In this document: piece after piece, positions 7,386 through 15,596 of the stretch
Layout: each line of letters opens with the position of its first letter
Position numbering within the stretch: the first letter of the stretch is position 1
NCBI GenBank assembly: GCA_046295655.1
Contig: JBKBMT010000052.1
Location: 1-20,436 of the forward strand
From: JBKBMT01 sp046295655
GTDB lineage: Bacteria; Pseudomonadota; Alphaproteobacteria; Rhodobacterales; Rhodobacteraceae
DNA length: 20,436 nt
Direction: 5' to 3'
Notes under the pieces: generated by a model
Database searches by the model: none
Told to the model about the DNA's origin: nothing
What the model saw: only the letters and a program-made list of their open reading frames with translations
Made by a program: the position numbers and the translations under genes

Positions 7386-8384
7386 ATGCGCACAACCACC
7401 CGTCTCGTCGCCACCCTCGGCCTGTCCCTGATGGGGCTGTCGGCCCCCGCCCAGACCCTCGAGGACTGGCAACTCTCCCATGGCGGCTTCGTCACCGCCG
7501 CCGACGTGCGCGCGCACAACGGCCTGCCGCAGGACCGGGCCGACATGCTGGCCGCCCTCGCCCGGACCCCGCCCGACTGGGCCGGAGCGCTGACTGTCTA
7601 CACCTGGGGCCGCAACTTCCCCTGGCGCGAGACGACCCATTCGCTGGGCCGCTTCGCCGACGACTACAACGGCGCGATGCCCCGGGTCCTGCCGGCCTCG
7701 GTGGCGCATTGGGGCGACCCGTCCTTCGCCGTGGAGCCCGTCTTCTCGGCGCTCGCCGGAACCGGGCCCTTCTCCCAGATCGCCCCCGAGGCGCGCATCG
7801 CCTTCGTCGAGGGGGCGACGCTGGCCACCATCGTCAACTGGACGCGGTTCGAGCTGGTCATGTCGCGGTCCAAGGCGCTGGCCGCCTCGCCGAACTGGGC
7901 GCTGACCAACGGCAGCCCGAAGAACTGGAACGAGATCTTCGCCTTCCATTGGGGCCCCGAGGGGCACCATTCGGTCCACGCGGCGCTCGAGGCCGTGCCG
8001 GGCGGGGCCGAGGTGAACGCCGCACTCTATGCCGCGCTGGCCGAGGGTCAGGCGCACCTGCTCGAGGAACGCTGGGCCGAGGCCAAGGCTCTGCGCGATG
8101 GGCAGGGGCACCAGCATATGCGCGGCGTCTATTCCGCCAAGGCCCAACAGGTCGCGGCTCTGGGCCCAGCTTTGCAGGCGGACAAGGTCGAGCGCCAAGC
8201 CTTCCTCTGCCGCAAAACCCAGCTCCTGCGCGATGAGCAAGGGCGCCGAATCGGTCAGGAGCACATAGCCCAGGCGCAGGCGCGTCACCGTCATGTCAGA
8301 AGCCCTGCCGCCATCACCAGTTGCTGGGCGATGTCGCCCATGCGACGGTTCTGGTCCATAGCGGTCTTGCGCAAGAGCGCATAG
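7386..8384 (+). CDS. Exported protein of unknown function, 3' end apparently replaced by antisense nasS/nasT DNA
   Basis: The ATG at 7386 follows a good ribosome-binding site (GGAGACTGCCC) and starts a signal peptide of about 23 residues (MRTTTRLVATLGLSLMGLSA). The mature part looks like a genuine globular periplasmic protein to about residue 228 (WGRNFPWRETTHSLGRFADD, NWTRFELVMSRSKALA, FHWGPEGHHSVHAALE). Several Trp and His residues are notable. From about 8070 the frame is the exact antisense of a recognisable nasS start and then of nasT. The last ~105 codons (ending WAMSPMRRFWSIAVLRKSA) are therefore probably not native, and the ORF is a chimera created by a deletion or inversion junction. 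I do not recognise the family. It may be a non-functional remnant or a protein still folded without its original tail. Confidence 0.6.
   Translation: MRTTTRLVATLGLSLMGLSAPAQTLEDWQLSHGGFVTAADVRAHNGLPQDRADMLAALARTPPDWAGALTVYTWGRNFPWRETTHSLGRFADDYNGAMPRVLPASVAHWGDPSFAVEPVFSALAGTGPFSQIAPEARIAFVEGATLATIVNWTRFELVMSRSKALAASPNWALTNGSPKNWNEIFAFHWGPEGHHSVHAALEAVPGGAEVNAALYAALAEGQAHLLEERWAEAKALRDGQGHQHMRGVYSAKAQQVAALGPALQADKVERQAFLCRKTQLLRDEQGRRIGQEHIAQAQARHRHVRSPAAITSCWAMSPMRRFWSIAVLRKSA
8076..8294 (-). pseudogene. nasS: Truncated nasS-like nitrate-sensor/binding-protein gene (N-terminal ~73 codons only)
   Basis: From the ATG at 8294 the frame reads a typical NrtA/NasS N-terminus: RLRLGYVLLTDSAPLLIAQE, LGFAAEEGLALDLVRLQSWA, and GGIDAAHMLVPLPIAQSLGL. 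Full-length relatives have roughly 370-400 residues. Here the similarity stops after about residue 73 near 8076. The frame stays open further only because it is antisense to the exported-protein gene. The ATG overlaps the nasT stop (ATGA), the usual nasTS arrangement. NasS senses nitrate or nitrite and holds NasT inactive, so a fragment lacking most of the ligand-binding domain should not work. Confidence 0.8.
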
Positions 8385-8871
8385 GCCGCCTCCTCGTCGA
8401 TTCCGCGCGCCTTCATCAGAATGGCCTTGGCCCGGTCGATGATCTTGCGTTCTTCCAGCGCCGCCTTGGTCGCCGCCAGCTCGGCCCGCATCCTGTGGAA
8501 CATGTGAAACCGGGCGATGGCCGCGTCGAGGACGGGCTTGATCCGTTCGGGCTGTAGCCCGGCTACGACATAGGCCGAGATTCCCGCCTCGATCGCCGCC
8601 CTTGTCATCTGTTCGTCCGACCGGTCGACGAACATGGCCACCGGGCGATCCATCGGCCCCGAGGCCAGCGCCAGTTCCTCGAGGACATCCCGGGAAGGGG
8701 CGGCCACGTCGATCAGCACGATGTCCGGCTTCTGTTCGCGATGCGGCGCGCCAGGCCGGTCGGCTCGGCGATGACCGTGAAGGCATGGTCACCCGAGGCC
8801 ATGATCCCGTCCACGATCCGCAGCGCCCGGTCGCGGTCCTCCTCGACGACGATGATGGACAGGGGTTTCAT
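8291..8871 (-). pseudogene. nasT: nasT-like ANTAR antiterminator gene with a frameshift
   Basis: NasT-type proteins are receiver-like plus ANTAR RNA-binding regulators that release leader terminators of nitrate assimilation operons. The first part starts at the ATG at 8871 (PLSIIVVEEDRDRALRIVDG to TGLARRIA) and stops early after 52 codons. The second part continues in another frame from about 8740 (KPDIVLIDVAAPSRDVLEEL) through the ANTAR helices (KAALEERKIIDRAKAILMKA, GIDEEAAYALLRKTAM) to 8291. The total of 581 bases is one short of 194 codons, so a single missing base (a C on the plus strand near 8737, TTCGCG for an expected TTCCGCG) explains the break. It could be a true mutation or a sequencing error in a short homopolymer. 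The truncated nasS partner beside it argues for real decay. Confidence 0.8.
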
Positions 8872-9113
8872 CTGCGCATTCTCTCGCGGCACTCATGACG
8901 CGGCCGGAGCCCGCTGCCAAAGGCTTCGGGTCGGTGCAGACGCGCCTTGGCCGGAGTCCGCGCGAAATCCGGGCACAAGCACGCGCTCTGCCTGCAAGAC
9001 GGGCATCGTTGCGCTGCCTGCGACCACCGCCCGGCCGCAGGTTCTGCCTGGCCCCCGCCTTGGTTGCGGCGCTCGGCGCGCGGTATGCGGCCGAGCAACC
9101 CGATCGACGAGGC
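8872..9113. other. Intergenic region between metE 3' end and nasT
   Basis: The 242 bases between the nasT start and the metE stop show no convincing gene, RNA or repeat. Both neighbours are on the minus strand, so the region should hold the metE terminator and the nasT promoter. I see no hairpin followed by a T-run and no clear sigma70 elements. Confidence 0.5.
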
Positions 9114-11390
9114 CTACTCTGCTGCGTCCCTCGGCTGGTCGGCCCGAAGCGCCCTGGCGGCTGCGACGAGATTGGCGACCGCTGCTCTGGTCTCGTCCCA
9201 GCCGCGTGTCTTGAGGCCGCAGTCCGGGTTGACCCAGAGCCTATCGGCCGGGATCACGTCCGCAGCCTTGCGCAGCAAAGCCTCCATGCTCTCGGCCGAT
9301 GGCACGCGGGGGCTGTGAATGTCCCAGATGCCGGGGCCGATCTGGTTGGGATAATGGAAGTCGCCGAAGACCTTCAGCAGTTCCATGTCCGAGCGCGAGG
9401 TCTCGATCGAGATCACGTCGGCGTCGAGGGCGGCGATCTCGGGCATGATGTCGTTGAACTTGGCATAGCACATGTGGGTGTGGATCTGGGTCTCGTCGCG
9501 CACGCCCGAGGCTGCGAGGCGGAAGGCCGCGACAGCAGCATCGAGATAGGGCTTCCAGTCCGCACGCCGCAGCGGCAGGCCCTCGCGAAGCGCCGGCTCG
9601 TCGATCTGGATCGCGCGGATGCCGGCGGCCTCGAGGTCGAGCACCTCGTCGCGGATCGCCAAAGCGATCTGCCGGCAGATCTGCATGCGCGGCTGGTCGT
9701 CGCGCACGAACGACCATTGCAGGATCGTCACCGGCCCGGTCAGCATCCCCTTGACCGGGCGCTCGGTGCAGGACTGGGCGAAGCGGGCCCAGGCAACCGT
9801 CATCGGCGCGGGCCGCGACACATCGCCGTAGATCACCGGCGGCTTCACGCAGCGCGTGCCATAGGACTGCACCCAGCCGTTGGCGGTGAACGCGAAGCCC
9901 CTCAGCTGCTCGCCGAAATATTCCACCATGTCGTTGCGCTCGAACTCGCCATGCACGAGCATGTCGAGACCGGCTTCCTCCTGCCAGCGGATCGCGGCGC
10001 GGGTCTGATCCTCGAGAAATGTGCGGTAGTCGGCGTCGGACAGCTCGCCACGGCGGTGGCGGGCACGGGTCCGGCGGATCTCGGCGGTCTGGGGCAAGCT
10101 GCCGATGGTGGTGGTGGGGAAGGCGGGCAGGCCCAACCGTGCCTGCTGGAGCGCGAAGCGGCGCTCGAAGGGCGCGCCGCGCCGTTCCATGTCGGACGTC
10201 ACGGCTGCCAGGCGCGCGGCCACAGCCGGATCTTGGATGCGCGTCGAGGCGCGGCGCGAGGCCCGCGCCGCCCGCGCTTCGGCGAAGGCCAGCGCCGCCC
10301 CCTTCCGATCCCCTCGCGCCGCGCGCGCCAGCGCGGCCACTTCTTCAAGCTTCTGCACAGCGAAGGCCAGCCAGGACTTCAGATCCGGGTCCAGCGCGGT
10401 CTCCTGCGAAAGGTCGATCGGCACGTGAAGGAGCGAACAGGACGGGGCGATCTGCACCCTGTCGGGCCCAAGCGCCGCGACCGCCCGTTGCGCAAGCGAA
10501 AGGGCTGCATCCAGATCCGCGCGCCAGATGTTGCGCCCGTCGATCAGCCCGAGGCTCAGCACTCGATCCGCGGTTGCGGCCAGCGCGGCATCGAGCTGCC
10601 CCGGCGCGCGCACGAGATCGAGATGCACCCCGGCGACCGGCAGGGCGAAGGCAAGGGGCAGGTTCTCGCGCAACCCGTCGAAACAGGCGGTCAGCATGAT
10701 CCGTGGTCCCGCCCCGAAAAGCGCAGCATAGGCCGCCGCGAAGGCCGCCGCCCCTCCCTCTGGCAGGTCGCAGGCGAGGATCGGCTCGTCGATCTGCACC
10801 CAGTCGGCGCCGGCCGCCGCCAGCCGCCCGAGGAGATCGGCATAGACCGGCAGGATCCGCGGCAGGAGCGAGAAGCGGTCGAATCCGTCCTCGCGCGCCT
10901 TGCCGAGCAGAAGCCATGTGACCGGCCCCAGCAGCACGGGTCGTGTGTGGATACCGAGGGCCCGCGCTTCGATGAACTCGTCCAGGGGCTTCGTCGAGCA
11001 CAGGGCGAACTCCATGTCCGCGTTCAGTTCGGGCACGATGTAGTGGTAGTTGGTGTCGAACCACTTTGTCATCTCCATGGCCGGGGCGAGCTCGGTGCCG
11101 CGGGCCATGGCAAAACAGGTGGCGAGGTCGCGCCCCGGACCGAAGCGGCGGGGCACCGCCCCAAGCATCAGCGTGGTGTCGAGCACATGATCATAGTGGC
11201 TGAAGTCGCCCGACGGGATCGCCCCGAGTCCGGCGGCGGCCTGCGCACGCCAGTGTCGCGCGCGCAGAAGAGCCGCCGTCCGGCGCAGCTCGTCCTCGCC
11301 GATGCGGCCCTGCCAGAAGGCTTCGGTCGCCGTCTTGAGCTCGCGCCGGGCGCCGATGCGTGGAAATCCGAGATTCGCTGCAATGACCAT
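9114..11390 (-). CDS. metE: Cobalamin-independent methionine synthase MetE
   Basis: This cytosolic enzyme transfers the methyl group of 5-methyl-tetrahydropteroyltri-glutamate to homocysteine without B12. The protein has 758 residues, the usual length. The N-terminal domain begins with VIAANLGFPRIGARRELKTA. The C-terminal catalytic domain contains the zinc ligands in HTHMCYAKF (His ~639, Cys ~641) and NPDCGLKTRGW (Cys ~724), at the expected spacing. The start at 11390 is chosen over 11435 because MVIAANLGFPRIG is the conserved family start and CAGGAG lies upstream. The divergent metR and the palindromes between them indicate MetR control. No cobalamin riboswitch is visible in front of it, although one is common before metE in other bacteria. 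Confidence 0.97.
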   Translation of the reverse strand: MVIAANLGFPRIGARRELKTATEAFWQGRIGEDELRRTAALLRARHWRAQAAAGLGAIPSGDFSHYDHVLDTTLMLGAVPRRFGPGRDLATCFAMARGTELAPAMEMTKWFDTNYHYIVPELNADMEFALCSTKPLDEFIEARALGIHTRPVLLGPVTWLLLGKAREDGFDRFSLLPRILPVYADLLGRLAAAGADWVQIDEPILACDLPEGGAAAFAAAYAALFGAGPRIMLTACFDGLRENLPLAFALPVAGVHLDLVRAPGQLDAALAATADRVLSLGLIDGRNIWRADLDAALSLAQRAVAALGPDRVQIAPSCSLLHVPIDLSQETALDPDLKSWLAFAVQKLEEVAALARAARGDRKGAALAFAEARAARASRRASTRIQDPAVAARLAAVTSDMERRGAPFERRFALQQARLGLPAFPTTTIGSLPQTAEIRRTRARHRRGELSDADYRTFLEDQTRAAIRWQEEAGLDMLVHGEFERNDMVEYFGEQLRGFAFTANGWVQSYGTRCVKPPVIYGDVSRPAPMTVAWARFAQSCTERPVKGMLTGPVTILQWSFVRDDQPRMQICRQIALAIRDEVLDLEAAGIRAIQIDEPALREGLPLRRADWKPYLDAAVAAFRLAASGVRDETQIHTHMCYAKFNDIMPEIAALDADVISIETSRSDMELLKVFGDFHYPNQIGPGIWDIHSPRVPSAESMEALLRKAADVIPADRLWVNPDCGLKTRGWDETRAAVANLVAAARALRADQPRDAAE

Positions 11391-11485
11391 GGGGGGACTC
11401 CTGAAGGTTTCCTGGGCGATAGGGCATTGCCGCATGACAATGAAATGGTAATTTCACATCGACTCATGAAATCGAGTCATGAAAC
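11391..11485. promoter_or_regulatory. metE-metR divergent control region with MetR-type palindromes
   Basis: TGAAATGGTAATTTCA at 11441-11456 is a perfect 6+6 inverted repeat with a four-base spacer. It matches the style of MetR sites (TGAA...TTCA) and the LysR-type T-N11-A rule. A second element follows: GACTC/GAGTC inverted repeats at 11461-11478 that embed TCATGAAA, repeated directly at 11464-11471 and 11477-11484 with a 13-base period. This second element overlaps the metR translation start, consistent with autoregulation, while the first probably activates metE. The ribosome-binding site for metE is CAGGAG near 11398-11403 on the minus strand. Confidence 0.75.
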
Positions 11486-12364
11486 ATGATCGAGCTCCAG
11501 ATCCTGATGCTGTTGCGCGAGGTCGATCGGACCGGCAGCCTGACGCTGGCCGCCGAAAAGCTCTGCCTGTCGCAATCGGCGGCAAGCCATGCCATTCGCC
11601 GCTTCGAGGCGCGCCAAGGCGTAGCGCTGTGGCGGCGCGAGGGACGCGGGCTGCATCTGACCGATGCGGGGCGCTACTTGCTCGCCCTGGCGAACCGCCT
11701 CCTGCCGCAGATCGACCATGCCGCGGAGGTTCTGGCCGATTTCGCCCGCGGGCGGCGCGGCGCGATCCGCATCGGGATGGAATGCCATCCCTGTCAGGAC
11801 TGGCTGATGCGGGTGGTGGATCCCTTCCTCGCCGCCTGGCCCGATGTCGATCTCGACCTGACCACTGCCTTCCGCTTCGGAGGGCTGGCGGCGCTGATCG
11901 GGCACGAGATCGACGTGCTGGTCACCCCCGATCCGGTGCAACGCCCGGGTCTCGACTGGACGGCGGTCTTTCCCTATCAGCTGGTGCTGGCCGTGGCCTC
12001 GGACCATCCGCTTGCGGCCCGGGACAGGGCAGAGCCTGCCGACCTGTCCGCAGAGGTGCTGATCGCCTATCCCGTGTCGCGCGAGCGGCTCGACATCTAC
12101 ACCCGGTTCCTCGGGCCGGCGGGCGTGCTGCCGCGCCGCCACCGCACGGTCGAGACGACCGACCTGATGTTGAAGCTGGTCGCCGCCGGTCGGGGCGTCA
12201 GCGCCATGCCCGACTGGCTTCTGCGCGACGCGGCCGGGGTGCGCGCGCTACGCCTCGGCGGAGGGATCGAGAAGGCCATCCACCTCGGCCTGCGCAAGGG
12301 CGAGCGGCCGGCCTATCTCGAGGCCTTCCTCCAGATCGCCTTCGAGACCTCCCGCCAGGTGTGA
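11486..12364 (+). CDS. metR: LysR-family transcriptional regulator MetR
   Basis: This 292-residue LysR-type regulator uses homocysteine as co-inducer in the known family. The winged helix-turn-helix spans roughly residues 1-60 (LREVDRTGSLTLAAEKLCLS, then QSAASHAIRRFEARQG). The effector domain begins near residue 90 with IRIGMECHPCQDWLMRVVDP; the ECHPC-DWL block is typical of MetR. The ATG at 11486 is the only possible upstream start because TGA at 11480-11482 closes the frame. There is no strong Shine-Dalgarno sequence: only GAG at 11474-11476 lies at a usable distance. Divergence from metE confirms the assignment. It ends convergent with nrdF, with 104 bases between. Confidence 0.93.
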   Translation: MIELQILMLLREVDRTGSLTLAAEKLCLSQSAASHAIRRFEARQGVALWRREGRGLHLTDAGRYLLALANRLLPQIDHAAEVLADFARGRRGAIRIGMECHPCQDWLMRVVDPFLAAWPDVDLDLTTAFRFGGLAALIGHEIDVLVTPDPVQRPGLDWTAVFPYQLVLAVASDHPLAARDRAEPADLSAEVLIAYPVSRERLDIYTRFLGPAGVLPRRHRTVETTDLMLKLVAAGRGVSAMPDWLLRDAAGVRALRLGGGIEKAIHLGLRKGERPAYLEAFLQIAFETSRQV

Positions 12365-12468
12365 AGCTTCTCGTCCCGGCGGGACCCAAGGACGGGCGCC
12401 GGGTCAGCGAGGTCATGCGCGCGCCCGGCGGCAGGCCGACCGATTGCAGCACGGCCCGGCACGGGCGA
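12365..12468. other. Convergent intergenic spacer between metR and nrdF
   Basis: This 104-base spacer should hold the terminators of both units. The only hairpin noted is GTCCC-GGC-GGGAC at 12373-12385. It is short and lacks a T-run on either side, so I do not call it an intrinsic terminator. Confidence 0.35.
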
Positions 12469-13443
12469 TCAGAACGACCAGTCCTCGTCGGTCGTGGGCA
12501 CGGCCCGTCCGATCACATAGCTCGACCCCGAGCCCGAGAAGAAGTCGTGGTTCTCGCTGTCGGGGGCGAGGGCCGCAAGGATCGCCGGATCGACATCGCA
12601 GGCCGCGGGCGGAAAGAGCGGCTCGTAACCGAGGTTCATCAGCGCCTTGTTGGCGTTGTAATGCAGGAAGGTCTTCACGTCCTCGGCCCTGCCGATCGGG
12701 TCGTAGAGTTCCTCGCTATAGCGGGACTCGATGTCGTAGAGGTCCAGAAGCAGCGAGAAGGCGAAGTCCTTCAGCCTGTCGCGTTCGGCCTGCGGCAGGA
12801 CCTCGGCCGCGCGCTGGAACTTGTAGCCGACGTAGTAGCCATGAATTGCCTCGTCGCGGATGATGAGGCGGATCAGGTCGGCAGTGTTGGTCAGTCGCGC
12901 CCGGCTCGACCAGAACATCGGCAGCCAGAAACCGGAGTAGAACAGGAAGCTTTCCAGGAACACGCTGGCCACCTTGCGCCCCAGGGGATCGGCGCCCGAA
13001 TCGTATTCGCGCAGGATCGTCCGGGCCTTCGCCTGCAGATGCGGGTTCTCCTCGGACCAGCGGAAGGCCTCGTCCACTTCGTCGGTCAGGCAGAGGGTCG
13101 AGAAGATCGAGGAATAGGACCGCGCATGCACCGCCTCCATGAAGGCGATGTTGGACAGCACCGCCTCTTCGTGCGGCGTGACCGCATCGCGCATCAGCGC
13201 CGGCGCTCCGACCGCGTTCTGGATCGTGTCCAGAAGCGTCAGACCGGTGAAGACCCGGATGGTCAGCCGGCGCTCTTCGGGGCGCAGCCCGGCCCAGCTC
13301 TGCGCGTCGTTCGACAGGGGAACCTTCTCGGGCAGCCAGAAGTTGGCGGTCAGGCGGTTCCAGACCTCCAGATCCTTGTCGTCCTCGACACGGTTCCAGT
13401 TGATCGCGCGCGGCACGCGCAGGGGGACGGCGGGGTCCTTCAT
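12469..13443 (-). CDS. nrdF: Class Ib ribonucleotide reductase small subunit NrdF
   Basis: This 324-residue radical-generating subunit belongs to the aerobic, B12-independent class Ib reductase. It carries a dinuclear Mn or Fe centre and a tyrosyl radical. Ligands are visible as Asp ~72 (LTLLDTIQN), Glu ~103 and His ~106 in FMEAVHARSYSSIF, the later Glu in FLESFLFYSGFW, and Glu/His in IRDEAIHGYY. The radical Tyr is ~110 (HARSY). The C-terminal tail (IGRAVPTTDEDWSF) is the NrdE-docking peptide. The ATG at 13443 is preferred over the adjacent one at 13446 because the GAGGA sequence is spaced better, but this is a one-residue difference. It lies about 20 bases downstream of nrdE in the nrdHIEF operon. 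Confidence 0.95.
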   Translation of the reverse strand: MKDPAVPLRVPRAINWNRVEDDKDLEVWNRLTANFWLPEKVPLSNDAQSWAGLRPEERRLTIRVFTGLTLLDTIQNAVGAPALMRDAVTPHEEAVLSNIAFMEAVHARSYSSIFSTLCLTDEVDEAFRWSEENPHLQAKARTILREYDSGADPLGRKVASVFLESFLFYSGFWLPMFWSSRARLTNTADLIRLIIRDEAIHGYYVGYKFQRAAEVLPQAERDRLKDFAFSLLLDLYDIESRYSEELYDPIGRAEDVKTFLHYNANKALMNLGYEPLFPPAACDVDPAILAALAPDSENHDFFSGSGSSYVIGRAVPTTDEDWSF

Positions 13444-13463
13444 CATTTCCTCGCAGGATCGCC

Positions 13464-15596
13464 CTACAGGGCGCAGGATACGCAGCCCTGCACCTCGGTG
13501 CCTTCCAGCACCGTCTGGCGCAGCCGCACATAGTAAAGCGTCTTGATGCCCCGCTTCCAGGCATGGATCTGGGCCCGGTTGATGTCCCGCGTGGTGGCAT
13601 CGGCCGGGAAGAACAGGGTCAGCGACAGGCCCTGATCGACATGTTCGCCCGCCGCGGCATAGGTGTCGATGATCGCCTCGGGGCCGATCTCGTAGGCGTC
13701 GCGATAGAATTCCAGGTTGTCGTTGGTCATGTAGGGGGCCGGATAGTAGACCCGGCCGGTCTTGCCTTCCTTGCGCACCTCGATCTTCGCCACGATCGGA
13801 TGGATCGAGCTTGTCGAATGGTTGATGTAGCTGATCGAGCCCGTGGGCGGCACGGCCTGGAGATAGCGGTTGTAGAGCCCGTCGCGCATCACCGCCTCGC
13901 GCAGCGCCGTCCAGTCCGCGCGGGTGGGCAGGCGGATGCCGTGACGGTCGAACAGCGCGCGCACGGCCTCTGTCTCGGGCAGCCAGTCGCGGCCGACATA
14001 CTTGTCGAAGAAGCTGCCGTCGGCATAGCGCGACTGTCCGAACCCATCGAAGGAGCGCCCCCGTTCCCGCGCGATCCGGTTCGAGGCGGCGATGGCGTGG
14101 TGGGCGACGGCCGCGAAATAGCAGCGGGTGAAGTCGATCCCCTCGGCGCTGCCGTAGTGGATCCGCTCGCGCGCAAGAAAGCCGTGAAGGTTCATCTGGC
14201 CCAGGCCCACGGCATGGGCTTCGTCGTTGCCCCTTCGGATCGAGGGCACGCAGTCGATGGCAGACATCTCGGACACCGCCGTCAGGGCGCGGATCGCGGT
14301 CTCGACGGTGGCGCCCAGGTCGCCGCCGTCCATCGCCGCGGCGATGTTCAGGCTGCCGAGGTTGCAGGAGATGTCGGTGCCGACATGGGTGTAGGAAAGA
14401 TCCCCGGCAAACCGGCTCGCCTCGTTGACCTGAAGGATCTCCGAGCAGAGGTTCGACATGTTCACGCGCCCCGCGACGGGATTGGCGCGGTTGGCATTGT
14501 CCTCGAACAGGATATAGGGGTAGCCGGATTCGAACTGGACCTCGGCCAGCCGCTGGAAGAAGTCGCGCGCGCGGATCCTGCGCTTGGCGATGCGGCGATC
14601 GTCCACGAGGCGGTCGTATTCCTCGCTCACCGTGATTTCCGAGAGGGGCCGGCCGTAGACCTGCGCCACATCGTGGGGCGAAAACAGATACATGTCCTGG
14701 TTGTCGCGGGCCAGCCGGAAGGTGACATCCGGGATCACCACCCCGAGCGAGAGCGTCTTGATGCGGATCTTCTCGTCGGCATTCTCGCGCTTGGTGTCGA
14801 GAAAGCGCAGGATGTCGGGGTGGTGCGCATGCAGCCAGACCGCGCCCGCCCCCTGCCGCGCGCCCAGCTGGTTGGCATAGCTGAAACTGTCCTCGAGCAG
14901 CTTCATCACCGGCAACACGCCCGAGGACTGGTTGGCGATGCCCTTGATGGGCGCGCCCGCCTCGCGGATGTTGGTCAGGCACAGCGCCACGCCGCCGCCC
15001 CGCTTGGACAGTTGCAGGGCCGAGGCGACGGCACGGCCGATCGATTCCATGTTGTCCTCGACCCGCAGGAGGAAGCAGGAGACAAGCTCCCCCCGTGCCG
15101 CCTTGCCGGCGTTGAGAAAGGTGGGCGTGGCCGGCTGGAAGCGTCCCGACAGCATTTCGTCCACCAGGCGCAGCGCCAGCGACTGGTCGCCGCGCGCCAG
15201 TGTCAGCGCGACCATCACCACCCGGTCCTCGAAACGCTCGAGATAGCGCTGCCCGTCGCGGGTCTTCAGCGTGTAGGAGGTGTAATACTTGAAAGCCCCG
15301 AGGAAGGTCGGAAAGCGGAACTTGCGGGCGAAAGCCTCCTGCCAGATCCGGTGCAGGAATTCGCGCGGATACTGCGCAAGCACCCCCGCCTCGTAATAGC
15401 CTTCGTCCACAAGATGGCCGAGCTTCTCGTCCAGGCTGTGGAAGAACACCGTGTTCGGGTTGACGTGGTTCAGGAAGAAGGCCCGCGCGGCCTGCCGGTC
15501 GGCCTCGAAGCGGATGCGGCCATTCTCGTCGTAGAGGTTCAGCAGCGCGTTCAGCGCGTGATGGTCGAGCGTCGGGTTCAGTCCGCCGTCGGGCAT
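13464..15596 (-). CDS. nrdE: Class Ib ribonucleotide reductase catalytic subunit NrdE
   Basis: This 710-residue enzyme reduces ribonucleoside diphosphates to deoxyribonucleotides, with radical transfer from NrdF and electrons from NrdH. Active-site landmarks are the redox Cys in GELVSCFLLRVEDN, the thiyl-radical loop NMSNLCSEI, the phosphate-binding PPTGSISYINHSTSSIHP, and the C-terminal redox pair in QGCVSCAL. The long N-terminal ATP cone of class Ia is absent, which fits class Ib. The ATG at 15596 (DGGLNPTLDHHALNALLNLY) overlaps the 3' end of nrdI by 19 bases. Alternative upstream frames are antisense-like to nrdI and were rejected. The leader riboswitch upstream of nrdH implies repression of the whole operon when cobalamin is abundant. 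Confidence 0.96.
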   Translation of the reverse strand: MPDGGLNPTLDHHALNALLNLYDENGRIRFEADRQAARAFFLNHVNPNTVFFHSLDEKLGHLVDEGYYEAGVLAQYPREFLHRIWQEAFARKFRFPTFLGAFKYYTSYTLKTRDGQRYLERFEDRVVMVALTLARGDQSLALRLVDEMLSGRFQPATPTFLNAGKAARGELVSCFLLRVEDNMESIGRAVASALQLSKRGGGVALCLTNIREAGAPIKGIANQSSGVLPVMKLLEDSFSYANQLGARQGAGAVWLHAHHPDILRFLDTKRENADEKIRIKTLSLGVVIPDVTFRLARDNQDMYLFSPHDVAQVYGRPLSEITVSEEYDRLVDDRRIAKRRIRARDFFQRLAEVQFESGYPYILFEDNANRANPVAGRVNMSNLCSEILQVNEASRFAGDLSYTHVGTDISCNLGSLNIAAAMDGGDLGATVETAIRALTAVSEMSAIDCVPSIRRGNDEAHAVGLGQMNLHGFLARERIHYGSAEGIDFTRCYFAAVAHHAIAASNRIARERGRSFDGFGQSRYADGSFFDKYVGRDWLPETEAVRALFDRHGIRLPTRADWTALREAVMRDGLYNRYLQAVPPTGSISYINHSTSSIHPIVAKIEVRKEGKTGRVYYPAPYMTNDNLEFYRDAYEIGPEAIIDTYAAAGEHVDQGLSLTLFFPADATTRDINRAQIHAWKRGIKTLYYVRLRQTVLEGTEVQGCVSCAL

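Noticed and set aside
11391..11485. Cobalamin riboswitch upstream of metE
   Set aside because: The space is too short and lacks the aptamer core; only MetR-type palindromes are present.
8895..11489. 864-codon plus-strand frame antisense to metE
   Set aside because: metE on the minus strand has full-length conserved domains and zinc ligands; the opposite frame is open only because of codon bias.
12373..12385. Intrinsic terminator for metR
   Set aside because: Five-pair stem with a three-base loop and no T-run.
11479..13533. Very long plus-strand frame across metR and antisense to nrdF
   Set aside because: It is a high-GC shadow: its Arg/Gly/Pro-rich translation has no domain, and metR and nrdF explain both strands.
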